64,000 bases of DNA from Stagnimonas sp965279705 (lineage in GTDB: Bacteria > Pseudomonadota > Gammaproteobacteria > Nevskiales > Nevskiaceae). Shown here in pieces: positions 16,617 through 25,240 of the stretch. The number at the start of each line of letters is the position of its first letter. Positions within the stretch are counted from its first letter, which is position 1. The translations under genes were made by a program, and so were the position numbers. The stretch spans positions 434,001 through 498,000 of the forward strand of contig OZ257257.1 in assembly GCA_965279705.1 (NCBI GenBank). The letters are read 5' to 3'. The notes under the pieces were generated by a model, which was not told where the DNA came from, made no database searches, and saw only the letters and a list, made by a program, of their open reading frames with translations.

Positions 16617-17273
16617 ATGCACGCCCACCAAACTGCCTTCCTCGAACTCGCCCTCGAACACGAAGTGCTCAAGTTCGGCAGCTTCACCCTCAAGTCCGGC
16701 CGCGTCAGTCCCTATTTTTTCAACCTGGGCAAGATCAGCTCCGGGGCGGCGATGGCGACGCTGGCGCGGGCCTATGCCGAGGCCTTGAGTCGCAGTGGCG
16801 TGCAGTTCGATGTGCTGTTTGGCCCCGCCTACAAGGGCATTCCGCTGGCGACGGCCGTGGCCTACGCGCTGAGCGAGCACGGCCGCGACGTGCCCTATGC
16901 CTACAACCGCAAGGAGGCCAAGGCCCACGGCGAAGGCGGCACACTGGTGGGCGCGGCACTTGCAGGCAAGAAAGTGCTGATCGTCGACGACGTGCTCACG
17001 GCAGGCACCGCGCTGCGGGAGGCGGTGGCGATGATCCGCGCCGCAGGCGGCGAGCCGGTGGCGGCCATCATCGCGCTCGATCGCATGGAGCGCGGTGCGG
17101 GCACGTTATCTGCAGTGGCTGAAATGGAGGCGGATACCGGCGTGAAAGTGCTTTCTCTGGTGTCGGTGCGGGAAATCCTGGCCTACCTCACGGCAGGCCA
17201 TGGCGGGTCGGCCATCACGGCCGAAACGGTGACGGCAATCGAGCTTTACCAGACGCAATTCGGCGTAACATGA
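16617..17273 (+). CDS. pyrE: Orotate phosphoribosyltransferase
   Basis: The 218-residue enzyme converts orotate and PRPP to OMP, the fifth step of pyrimidine synthesis. It shows LKFGSFTLKSGRVSPYFFNL (substrate region), GPAYKGIPL and the PRPP loop VLIVDDVLTAGTAL. The start at 16617 is chosen because MHAHQTAFLE aligns with the family N-terminus. The in-frame ATG at 16587 has a GGAGG just upstream and would add 10 residues, so it remains possible. The GGATAAT at about 16581 could instead be a -10 box. It lies next to exonuclease III, an arrangement also seen in other proteobacteria. Confidence 0.95.
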   Translation: MHAHQTAFLELALEHEVLKFGSFTLKSGRVSPYFFNLGKISSGAAMATLARAYAEALSRSGVQFDVLFGPAYKGIPLATAVAYALSEHGRDVPYAYNRKEAKAHGEGGTLVGAALAGKKVLIVDDVLTAGTALREAVAMIRAAGGEPVAAIIALDRMERGAGTLSAVAEMEADTGVKVLSLVSVREILAYLTAGHGGSAITAETVTAIELYQTQFGVT

Positions 17274-17304
17274 CGAACAGGTTTCGACTCTCGGGGGGAG
17301 CGAA

Positions 17305-17934
17305 ATGGTGGCGGATTACAGACTCAAATCGGCGATATTGCTCGCCGCACTGATGGCAGTCGGCTTGGTGCATGCCCAAGGCAAGGCGCTGTATCGCTGG
17401 GTCGATGAAAAAGGCCAGGTGCACTACGGCGACAAGGTGCCGCCGACCGATTCCAAGCGCGGCCGCGAGTCGATCAATGCCAACGGCACGGTGACCAAGG
17501 TGGTGCCGCGCGAACTCACCGGCGCCGAGCTGGACCAGGCCCTGGCGCGGCGCGCCGCCGAAAAATCGGCGCAAGAAGCGCATCAGCAGCGCATCGTCTA
17601 CGACCGTTATCTGTTGCAGTCCTTCAGCAGCGTGGCGGATTTGCAGTCCGCGCGCGAAGAGCGCCTGAATGCGCTCGATGCCCGCATCGGCCTCGCACAG
17701 GCGGCGGTGACGGAAAACGAAAAAACACTGGCGGATCTGCGGGCACGCACGCCGGGCAAGCTTCCGGCGGGGCCGCTAAAGCAACAGATCGAGACATTCG
17801 AAACTTCGTTGATCGACAACATCCAGGCGGTGCGCAAGCTGCGCGACGAACGTGACAGCACGGCGATCAAATACAGCGCTGATATCGAGCGGTTCAAGGC
17901 ACTGCGTGCGGGTACCATCCGCCAGGGCGACTAG
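17305..17934 (+). CDS. DUF4124-domain periplasmic protein with coiled coil
   Basis: The 209-residue protein has a signal peptide (cleavage near VHA-QGK, about residue 25). A DUF4124 domain follows (ALYRWVDEKGQVHYGDKVPP), then a charged region of heptad repeats that is probably coiled coil from residue 75 to 205. DUF4124 proteins are common in proteobacteria and of unknown function. The start has a strong GGGGGGAG ribosome site. It lies 31 bases after pyrE and upstream of maf, with no terminator visible between them. Confidence 0.82.
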   Translation: MVADYRLKSAILLAALMAVGLVHAQGKALYRWVDEKGQVHYGDKVPPTDSKRGRESINANGTVTKVVPRELTGAELDQALARRAAEKSAQEAHQQRIVYDRYLLQSFSSVADLQSAREERLNALDARIGLAQAAVTENEKTLADLRARTPGKLPAGPLKQQIETFETSLIDNIQAVRKLRDERDSTAIKYSADIERFKALRAGTIRQGD

Positions 17935-17959
17935 CGCCTGACACCGCTGCATCGTCCAT

Positions 17960-18547
17960 ATGGACGCACCGCAATTCATTCTCGCTTCGCGCTCGCCACG
18001 CCGTGTGCAGTTCTTGCACGAAGCGGGTTTCGTGTTCATCACCGACCCCGCCGACGTGCCGGAAATCCCTGCACCCGACGAGCCTGCTGACGCCTACGCG
18101 CTGCGCGTCGCCACCGCCAAAGCGCGTGCGGCGCAGCAGGCACATCCGGCAGCGGTCGTGCTGGGTGCCGATACCGATGTCGTGCTCGATGGCCGCATTC
18201 TCGGCAAGCCTGCCGATGCGGCAGACGCTGTACGGATGCTGGCCACACTCTCGGGCCGCACGCATCAGGTCATCAGCGCCGCGGTGCTGGTGCAGGGCGC
18301 GCGCTGCGCGTCGGTAATCACCACGACCGAGATCGACTTTGCCGTGCTGGCGCCGCAGGAAATCGAGCGCTATATCGCCGGTGGCGAGCCGATGGGCAAG
18401 GCCGGCGCGTACGGCATTCAGGGCGGTGCCGCACGCTTTGTGAAGAGCGTGCGCGGCAGCTACACCGGCGTGGTGGGGCTGCCGCTGGCGGAGACCTGCG
18501 ATTTACTCGCCGCGTTCGGCATCAGGCCGCCAGCCCCCGCACAATAG
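17960..18547 (+). CDS. maf: Maf-family nucleoside triphosphate pyrophosphatase
   Basis: The 195-residue product has the Maf signature ILASRSPRRVQFL at the N-terminus, the catalytic region VVLGADTDVVLDGRILGKP and the GKAGAYGIQG...GSYTGVVGLPL segment. Maf proteins hydrolyse dTTP, UTP or modified nucleotides to monophosphates and are linked to septum control. The neighbouring rng and yhdP form the same order in many Gammaproteobacteria, supporting a YhdE-type dTTP/UTP pyrophosphatase. It ends 7 bases before rng. Confidence 0.94.
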   Translation: MDAPQFILASRSPRRVQFLHEAGFVFITDPADVPEIPAPDEPADAYALRVATAKARAAQQAHPAAVVLGADTDVVLDGRILGKPADAADAVRMLATLSGRTHQVISAAVLVQGARCASVITTTEIDFAVLAPQEIERYIAGGEPMGKAGAYGIQGGAARFVKSVRGSYTGVVGLPLAETCDLLAAFGIRPPAPAQ

Positions 18548-18554
18548 CGGCCAT

Positions 18555-20015
18555 ATGACTACTGAAATTCTCGTCAACATTTCTCCGCAGGAAACCCGTG
18601 TCGCGCTGGTCGAAGGCGGCAGCGCGCAGGAGATCTACATCCAGCGCGCCAACCGCCACGGGCTGGTCGGCAACGTCTACAAGGGCGTCATCAAACGAGT
18701 GCTACCCGGCATGCAGGCGGCGTTCGTCGACATCGGGCTGGATCGCACCGCGTTCTTGCATGCCAGCGATATGCGCCGCCCCGAGGGCCTGGCCCCCGAT
18801 GCGCCGCTGCCGTCGGTGGAAGTGCTGCTGTCCGAAGGCCAGACCGTGCTGGTGCAGATCGTCAAGGACCCGCTCGGCAGCAAGGGTGCGCGACTCACCA
18901 CGCTGATCTCGCTGCCCGCGCGTTATCTGGTGATGCTGCCGTTTGAAATGCACGTCGGCGTCTCGGCCAAGATCGAGGATGCCGCGGAGCGGGAGCGCCT
19001 CAAAAGCATCATGGATCGCCTATCCCCTGAGTTGGCACCCTACTGGGGGATGATCGCCCGCACCGCTGCCGAGGGTGCGACGGAAGACGCGCTGGCGCAG
19101 GACATGCGTTTTCTGGTGCGCTTGTGGAAGGCCGTCGACGAAACCGCGCAGACCGCCAAGCCCGGCACGATGGTGCACGGCGATCTGCCGCTGTCGATGC
19201 GCATCATGCGCGACCTGTTGGGCACCACCGTCGAGCGCGTGCGCGTCGACAGCGAGAGCGAGGTGGAGAAGATGCGCGCCTTCGCCCGCGACTATCTGCC
19301 CGAGGCCGAAACGCTGGTGGAGTATCACAAGGGTGCCGCGCCGATCTTCGATCTGTATGGCGTGGAGGACGAAATCGAGCGCGCCATACAGCGCAAGGTT
19401 GATCTCAAGTCCGGTGGTCATCTGGTGATCGACCAGACCGAGGCGATGACCACCATCGACGTGAACACCGGTGCCTTTACCGGCCACCGCAATCTCGAAG
19501 AAACGGTGCTGAAGACCAACCTCGAAGCGGCGCAGGCCATCGCGCGGCAGCTGCGGCTGAGAAACCTCGGCGGCATCATCATTCTCGACTTCATCGACAT
19601 GCAGAGCGACGACCATCGCTCGCAGGTGATGCGCGCGCTGGAGCGCGAGCTTTACAAGGACAAGGCGCGTATCCAGATTCATCCGTTCTCGCCGCTGGGC
19701 CTGATCGAGATGACCCGCAAGCGCACGCGCGAATCGATCGGCCACATCCTCACCGAGACCTGCCCGACCTGCGGCGGGCGCGGGCATATCAAGACCATCG
19801 AGACGGTGTGTCACGACATCGCCCGCGAAGTGCAGCGCGCAGCGCGACAGTACGAGGCCAAGAGCTTCCTCGTGCTCGCCTGCCCGGCGGTGGTTGAAAA
19901 ATTGCAAGAGCAATCCGGGGGGCTGGCGGAACTGGAAGCCCAGTTCAAGCGTCCCATACGCCTGCAAGCCGAAGCCTATTACCCGCAGGAAAACTTCGAC
20001 GTGGTTCCGGTCTGA
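18555..20015 (+). CDS. rng: Ribonuclease G
   Basis: The 486-residue endonuclease has an N-terminal S1 domain (NVYKGVIKRVLPGMQAAFVDIGLDRTAFLHASD, about residues 37-69). The RNase E/G catalytic core includes the magnesium-binding DVNTG and DFIDM segments and the zinc-link CPTCGGRG near residue 400. It processes the 5' end of 16S rRNA and takes part in mRNA decay. At 486 residues it lacks the RNase E degradosome tail. It follows maf by 7 bases. Confidence 0.96.
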   Translation: MTTEILVNISPQETRVALVEGGSAQEIYIQRANRHGLVGNVYKGVIKRVLPGMQAAFVDIGLDRTAFLHASDMRRPEGLAPDAPLPSVEVLLSEGQTVLVQIVKDPLGSKGARLTTLISLPARYLVMLPFEMHVGVSAKIEDAAERERLKSIMDRLSPELAPYWGMIARTAAEGATEDALAQDMRFLVRLWKAVDETAQTAKPGTMVHGDLPLSMRIMRDLLGTTVERVRVDSESEVEKMRAFARDYLPEAETLVEYHKGAAPIFDLYGVEDEIERAIQRKVDLKSGGHLVIDQTEAMTTIDVNTGAFTGHRNLEETVLKTNLEAAQAIARQLRLRNLGGIIILDFIDMQSDDHRSQVMRALERELYKDKARIQIHPFSPLGLIEMTRKRTRESIGHILTETCPTCGGRGHIKTIETVCHDIAREVQRAARQYEAKSFLVLACPAVVEKLQEQSGGLAELEAQFKRPIRLQAEAYYPQENFDVVPV

Positions 20016-20048
20016 GCTTCTGATGATTTGCTGCGTCGCCCTCACCCC

Positions 20049-20100
20049 ACCACCTGCATCCGCAGGTGGTCCCCCCCTCTCCCGCGCTGCGGTAGAGGGA
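20049..20100. repeat. REP-like double hairpin between rng and yhdP
   Basis: A perfect 9-bp stem with a 4-base loop (20049-20057 with 20062-20070, arm ACCACCTGC) is followed by a second inverted repeat, CCCTCT (20075-20080) with AGAGGG (20094-20099). The surrounding CCCTCACCCC and CCCTCTCCCGC text looks like dispersed extragenic palindromes of other proteobacterial genomes. No T run follows, so it is not a standard terminator. It could stabilise the upstream mRNA 3' end. Confidence 0.55.
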
Positions 20101-20132
20101 CATTTGCGCCGCTGATCGCGGCAACCGTATTC

Positions 20133-23100
20133 ATGGAACGTCGCAAGCGTCGCTGGTGGACGCGCGGAATTACCTGGTTATCGCTGATCGCGATCAGCGG
20201 TGCGCTGCTGTCCGGGTTGTTCCAGCTGGCGGTCGCACTCGCACCTGGCTATCGCAACGACATTGCTCAACAAGCTTCCAAAGCGCTCGGTCAGCCGGTG
20301 GAAGTCGATGCGCTTTCGCTGCGCTGGCGCTGGCTGTGGCCGCTGATTGAACTCAAGGGTGTGCGCCTGCTCTCCGCACCGCTTGCCGGTAGTGAGGGTG
20401 CAGCACCGGTGGTCGATGTCGAGCGCATCCGCTTCGGCTTCGACATGGTCGAGTTGCTGCGCGGCGAGTGGATTCCTGCCGAGGTCGAGATCGAAGGCGT
20501 GGCACTCGCTGCCGAAATCACCGCCGAAGGCCAGTGGCGATTGCGCGGTCGCACCGAAATCCGCGAACCGCCCACTTTTCAGGAAATCGCCAAGGCGCTG
20601 AAGCGCTTCTCGCGCCTGCGCGCCGAGCGCGTGACGCTGGCGGTGGAAGACCTGCGCGACGGCAAGGCCAATTTCACCACCACGCTGCAACGTGCCGATC
20701 TGCGGCTCGATGCCCAGGGCTTCGAGCTGCGCGCCGAATTGCAGGCGCCGCAAGCCATCGCTGCGCGCGTACGCTTGCGTGCCGGCATGACCGGCGATCT
20801 CGAAACCCCCGATGCCTGGCAGGGCCGCTGGACGCTCGACGCCAGCGGCATCGCGCCCGGCGCGCCGCTGCTGCACTACGCACCGGCGCTGGCGCCCGTG
20901 CAGTGGACCGATGCCACGCTCACCGCCTCCGGCGACTGGCAGCAGGGCGCACCGGGCGCCAGCGAGCTGTCACTGCGCGCGCAGGCGCTGACGCTGGTCA
21001 ACGACCCCACCAGCACCCTGCGCGATGTGGATGTGGGGCTGCACTACCGGCCTTCGGCGCAGGGCGGCACGCTGGACGTGGCACCGCTGCGCCTCACCGG
21101 CCGCAAAGGTCTTTGGCCCACCACCACGGCGCGGCTCGACTGGCAGCGCGAGCCGGCGGCACCGGGTGCCACGCAATGGCGCATCAGCAGCGATTTTCTG
21201 CGCCTGGATGATCTCGGCCCCTGGGCTGCTGTGCTCACACCAGTAGCCGCTCCCGGCATCACGGCGCAGACCACCGCCGTGTTGCGCAGCCTGCGCGGCG
21301 ATCTGAACGCGCTCGAAGCGCGCTGGCAGCCCGGTGCAGACGAGACCGCGCGCTATAGCCTGCATGCGCGCTTCACCGACCTTGCCGCGCGCTGGCCCGG
21401 TAGCGACGGCGCGGGTGGCAGCGTGCAGGGCTTGCGCGGCGAGATCACCGCCGACGAAAACAGCGGTCGCGCGCAACTCAAGGCCGAGCCGCTGGGGCTG
21501 GAACTGCCACGGCTGTTCGCGCAGGCGCAGCGCGCCACCCGCTTCGAGGCCGATGCCCAATGGCAGCGCGAGGGCGATGCCTGGCAATTGAAAGTGCCGC
21601 GGCTCGACTGGGCGCTGCTCGGCAGCGAGGGCCGCGCCAGCGCCGAGCTGCGTTGGCCCAAGGACGCGGTGCCCGATCTCAAGCTGCAAGCCCGATTCGA
21701 TGTCGCAGACGCCGCTGCGCTCAAGCCGCTGATGCCGCTGCGCTGGGGTCAGCCGCTCAAGGACTGGCTCGATCGCGCCGTCGTACGCGGCCGCATCGCG
21801 CGCGCAGTGCTCGATATCGATGGCCCGCTGGCGGACTTCCCGTTCAACAAGAATCCGACCGGCCGCTGGTCGCTGCTGCTGCCCATCAGCGGCGCACGGC
21901 TGGAATATCACCCCGACTGGCCGGGCATCGACCAGCTGTCGGCCACGCTGCGCTTTGCCGGCAACGGCCTGTCGTTCGAGTCGCAGCGTGGCTTCATCAA
22001 TGGCGTGGCGGTCACCGCCGCCAGTGGCGGCATTGCCGACTTCGCCACTGCGCCGCTGGTGATCGACGGCAAGGCGGTCGGTGAAGCGCCGTTCTTCTAC
22101 AGCTTTCTGCGTGCCTCGCCGCTGGCAGAGCGCCTGCACGCGCTGTTGGCGAAAAGCGAGGCCGAAGGCCCGGTGGAAACCGATGTGCACATCGAAGTGC
22201 CGCTGCACAGCGACCTCGGCCAGAAAACCATCGCGCGGGGCGAGGTGCGGCTGAAGGGTAACAACCTGCGCCATGCCGCACTCGATCGCGCGGTGAGTGA
22301 AATCACCGGCACGCTGCACTTCGGCGATGGCCCAGGCGTGACGGCCAGTGACCTGCAAGGGCGTTTCTACGACACGCCGGTGAGCGGGCGCATCGCGCCC
22401 AACAGCGACGGCAGCGACCAGCTCGATGCCAGCGTGCGGGTCGATCTGGATGCCAGCAACGGCATTGCAGCGCGCTACGTGCCGGACTGGTTGCGGCAAC
22501 AGTTGCAGGGTGCTGCGGACTGGAACGTGACCATCCCGCTCTCGGGCCCGAAGAGCGGCCGGGTACGGCTCACCAGCAATCTGGTGGGTGCAAGCACGCA
22601 GCTGCCTGCGCCGCTCGACAAGCGCGCCGACGAGACGATGCCGATCACGCTCGATCTCAGCGCCGACGACACCGTGCCGCTGGCGATCGTCGGCGAGATT
22701 CCCGGCCGGCTCGGCGTTACCCTGCGCTTCGCACGCGGCGCTGCGGCGCAGAGTCCTGAACTGCATGCGCTCAGCGTGCGGCTGGGGCCGGGTGCCGCGC
22801 CGGTGCTGTCGGCGCAAGACGGCTGGCGGCTCGGAGGCACGCTCGACACGCTGGAACCCAGCCTCTGGCGCCAGCTGATCGTCGCGCTCAACGACAGCAG
22901 TCGCGGCAGCAGTACCGGCAGCGAAGAGCGACTGCCGTTTCTCGGCGCCGATCTCGGCGTGCAGCGGCTGCGGCTGGCCGGCTACGATCTGCCCGCACTG
23001 CGCCTGAGTGCGCGGCGCGAATACGGCGGCTACACCGCCACGCTGCAAGGCGAGGGCACGCAGGGCACGCTCAAGCTGGCGTCGACGGGCAATGCGCTCA

Positions 23101-24050
23101 GCGGCCGCTTCGCCAGTCTGCAACTCACCGCCGCACCCAAGGCGCCCGATGCGTCACCGGCAGCCGACGGCGAGCCGGTGGACCCGACCCGCGCGCCCAC
23201 GCTCGACCTCGCGGTGGATGCACTCCAGATCGGCGGCCGCCCGTTCGGCAGTTTGTCACTAGCCACCGAGCGCAGCGCCAATGGCCAGCGCCTGCGACGC
23301 TTCGCGCTCGAAGGCGGCATCGCTACCGTCAGCGCCGACGGTGAGTGGCGGCGAATGCAGGGCATGACCGAAGCGCAGAGCCGCTTCACCGTCACCAGCG
23401 ACGACCTGGCCGGCACGCTCGAAGGCCTGGGCTTTGCCGCGACCGTCGCCGGCCGCAACGCCCGCATTGAGGGCGATCTGACCTGGCCTGCGGCCAAGCG
23501 CGGCTTCGACTGGGCGCAAGGGCGCGGCACGGTGAAGCTGGCAGTCGAGGAGGGCGCACTGCGCACTGTCGAACCCGGCAGCACGGGGCGCGTGCTGGGC
23601 CTGTTCAACTTCTACGCCTTGCCGCGCCGGCTCACGCTCGACTTCGGCGATGTCGTCTCCAAAGGTCTTGGCTTCGACCACATCGAAGGCCACTTCAAGC
23701 TCGCGGGTGGCATTGCCCACACGGATGACTTGGTAGTTCGCGGGCCTTCGGTGCGCATCGCCGTGCGCGGCGACGTCGGCCTGGCCGCACACGACTACAA
23801 CCAGATCATCACCGTCACGCCTAACACCAAGGGCATCACGCTCGGCGCGTTGCTGCTGGGCGGTGCGACGGCGGTTGCAGCACCCGTGCTGCCGGTGATT
23901 GCGGTGATCGCCAACCAGGTGCTCGACAAGCCACTGGGCCAGGTGACCCAGCTCACCTACGGCCTGACCGGCAGCTGGGACAATCCCGAGATCAAGAAAC
24001 TCGAACAAGCGCCCGAACCCGCTCCCGTGCAGGAACCCGCCAAGCCATGA
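20133..24050 (+). CDS. yhdP: YhdP-family AsmA-like envelope protein
   Basis: The 1305-residue protein has an N-terminal transmembrane anchor (about residues 12-35) and a very long beta-rich region facing the periplasm. The C-terminus has the AsmA-like segment (GLFNFYALPRRLTLDF, GDVGLAAHDYNQIITVTP). YhdP, with TamB and YdbH, forms bridges that carry phospholipid to the outer membrane. The length fits the family (about 1270 in E. coli). The start at 20133 is chosen because a membrane anchor follows directly. An in-frame start at 20028 would read through the REP-like hairpins. It overlaps the nitrilase gene by 4 bases. Confidence 0.92.
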   Translation: MERRKRRWWTRGITWLSLIAISGALLSGLFQLAVALAPGYRNDIAQQASKALGQPVEVDALSLRWRWLWPLIELKGVRLLSAPLAGSEGAAPVVDVERIRFGFDMVELLRGEWIPAEVEIEGVALAAEITAEGQWRLRGRTEIREPPTFQEIAKALKRFSRLRAERVTLAVEDLRDGKANFTTTLQRADLRLDAQGFELRAELQAPQAIAARVRLRAGMTGDLETPDAWQGRWTLDASGIAPGAPLLHYAPALAPVQWTDATLTASGDWQQGAPGASELSLRAQALTLVNDPTSTLRDVDVGLHYRPSAQGGTLDVAPLRLTGRKGLWPTTTARLDWQREPAAPGATQWRISSDFLRLDDLGPWAAVLTPVAAPGITAQTTAVLRSLRGDLNALEARWQPGADETARYSLHARFTDLAARWPGSDGAGGSVQGLRGEITADENSGRAQLKAEPLGLELPRLFAQAQRATRFEADAQWQREGDAWQLKVPRLDWALLGSEGRASAELRWPKDAVPDLKLQARFDVADAAALKPLMPLRWGQPLKDWLDRAVVRGRIARAVLDIDGPLADFPFNKNPTGRWSLLLPISGARLEYHPDWPGIDQLSATLRFAGNGLSFESQRGFINGVAVTAASGGIADFATAPLVIDGKAVGEAPFFYSFLRASPLAERLHALLAKSEAEGPVETDVHIEVPLHSDLGQKTIARGEVRLKGNNLRHAALDRAVSEITGTLHFGDGPGVTASDLQGRFYDTPVSGRIAPNSDGSDQLDASVRVDLDASNGIAARYVPDWLRQQLQGAADWNVTIPLSGPKSGRVRLTSNLVGASTQLPAPLDKRADETMPITLDLSADDTVPLAIVGEIPGRLGVTLRFARGAAAQSPELHALSVRLGPGAAPVLSAQDGWRLGGTLDTLEPSLWRQLIVALNDSSRGSSTGSEERLPFLGADLGVQRLRLAGYDLPALRLSARREYGGYTATLQGEGTQGTLKLASTGNALSGRFASLQLTAAPKAPDASPAADGEPVDPTRAPTLDLAVDALQIGGRPFGSLSLATERSANGQRLRRFALEGGIATVSADGEWRRMQGMTEAQSRFTVTSDDLAGTLEGLGFAATVAGRNARIEGDLTWPAAKRGFDWAQGRGTVKLAVEEGALRTVEPGSTGRVLGLFNFYALPRRLTLDFGDVVSKGLGFDHIEGHFKLAGGIAHTDDLVVRGPSVRIAVRGDVGLAAHDYNQIITVTPNTKGITLGALLLGGATAVAAPVLPVIAVIANQVLDKPLGQVTQLTYGLTGSWDNPEIKKLEQAPEPAPVQEPAKP

Positions 24051-24865
24051 ACGACAGCGCCCAGATCGCAGTCATCCAGATGAACAGCGGCGCAGACGTT
24101 GTCGCCAATCTCGAACAGGCGCGTAGCCTGCTGGAGCAAGCAGCCGCTGCCGGTGCAGTGTTTGCCGCACTGCCGGAAAACTGCGCCTTCATGGGCGCGA
24201 AAGAGCGCGACAAGCTCGCGCACGCGGAGCCCGATGGCAGCGGTCCGATTCAGCAGTTCTTTGCCGGTATTGCGGCGCGCCTCAAGCTCTGGGTGCTGGC
24301 CGGCACGCTGCCGATCCGCGCCGATGATGAGCACGTATTTGCGGCCAGTTGCCTCTACAGCGCCGCAGGCAAGCGGGTGGCGCGTTACGACAAGATTCAC
24401 CTGTTCGACGTCGATGTGGGCGGTGGCGAGCGCTACCGCGAGTCCAACAGCATTGCGCCCGGGGCACTCTCGGCAGCGGTGGTCGATACGCCCGTCGGCA
24501 GGCTCGGTTTGAGCGTCTGCTACGACCTGCGCTTCCCGGAGCTTTTCCGCGCACAGGTCGCTGAAGGCGCGACGCTATTGAGCGTGCCTGCCGCTTTCAC
24601 CGCCAAGACCGGCGCTGCGCACTGGCATACGCTGCTCAAGGCGCGCGCGGTGGAAAACCAGTGCTTTGTCATCGCCCCCGGCCAGTGCGGCACACACCCC
24701 GGTGGCCGTGCTACTCACGGCCACTCACTCGTCATCGGCCCCTGGGGTGAGACGCTGGCCGAGGTGCAGGGCGATCAACCCGGATTTGCGATTGCCACCA
24801 TCGACCCCACTCATCTGCAAGCTGTGCGCGAGAGTTTCCCCGCACTAACCCACCGTCGCCTGTAG
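24047..24865 (+). CDS. Nitrilase-superfamily amidohydrolase, probable deaminated-glutathione amidase
   Basis: The 272-residue enzyme shows the Glu-Lys-Cys triad of the nitrilase superfamily: E44 in LPENC, K in YDKIHLFDVD and C in VCYDLRFPELFR. Its closest group is Nit1/NitB, which hydrolyses deaminated glutathione made by side reactions of transaminases. It sits between yhdP and tldD, as in many Gammaproteobacteria. The ATG overlaps the yhdP stop (ATGA). It is cytoplasmic. The substrate is inferred from the subfamily pattern only. Confidence 0.88.
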   Translation: MNDSAQIAVIQMNSGADVVANLEQARSLLEQAAAAGAVFAALPENCAFMGAKERDKLAHAEPDGSGPIQQFFAGIAARLKLWVLAGTLPIRADDEHVFAASCLYSAAGKRVARYDKIHLFDVDVGGGERYRESNSIAPGALSAAVVDTPVGRLGLSVCYDLRFPELFRAQVAEGATLLSVPAAFTAKTGAAHWHTLLKARAVENQCFVIAPGQCGTHPGGRATHGHSLVIGPWGETLAEVQGDQPGFAIATIDPTHLQAVRESFPALTHRRL

Positions 24866-24874
24866 GAGCTGCCC

Positions 24875-25240
24875 ATGATTCTCGGACTGCGCACCGCCAT
24901 CGTCCCCACGCCCGATCTCGCCGCCGCCAAAGCCTGGTATGCCCAGGCCTTCGAGACGCAGCCTTATTTCGACGAGCCGTTCTATGTCGGCTTCAATGTC
25001 GGCGGCTTCGAGCTGGGGCTGGTCCCCGACGGCATGCCAGGGGAGGCCGGTGCGCAGCCCTACTGGGGCGTAGCAGACATCCACGCCGAAATCGTGCGGC
25101 TGATCGCTTTAGGTGCGACCGCCAAGCAACCCGCAACCGACGTCGGCGGCGGCATTTTTGTTGCGTCCGTCGGCGATCCTTTCGGCAACTCGCTGCATCT
25201 CGTCCAGAATCCCCACTTCGATCCCAAGGCTGTTCGCTAA
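24875..25240 (+). CDS. VOC-family (glyoxalase/bleomycin-resistance fold) protein
   Basis: The 121-residue protein has one complete VOC unit pair, starting with RTAIVPTPDLAAAKAWYAQAF and ending with DPFGNSLHLVQNP. Members bind a divalent metal and act as glyoxalases, dioxygenases or resistance proteins. The typical metal ligands are incomplete, so the activity is uncertain. It has a GGAG ribosome site and shares one base with the tldD start (TAATG), inside a yhdP-nit-tldD arrangement. Confidence 0.75.
   Translation: MILGLRTAIVPTPDLAAAKAWYAQAFETQPYFDEPFYVGFNVGGFELGLVPDGMPGEAGAQPYWGVADIHAEIVRLIALGATAKQPATDVGGGIFVASVGDPFGNSLHLVQNPHFDPKAVR

Noticed and set aside
20970..23123. A 717-codon minus-strand frame opposite yhdP
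   Set aside because: It is a shadow of yhdP, GC-driven, with Arg/Ala/Gln-rich nonsense composition.
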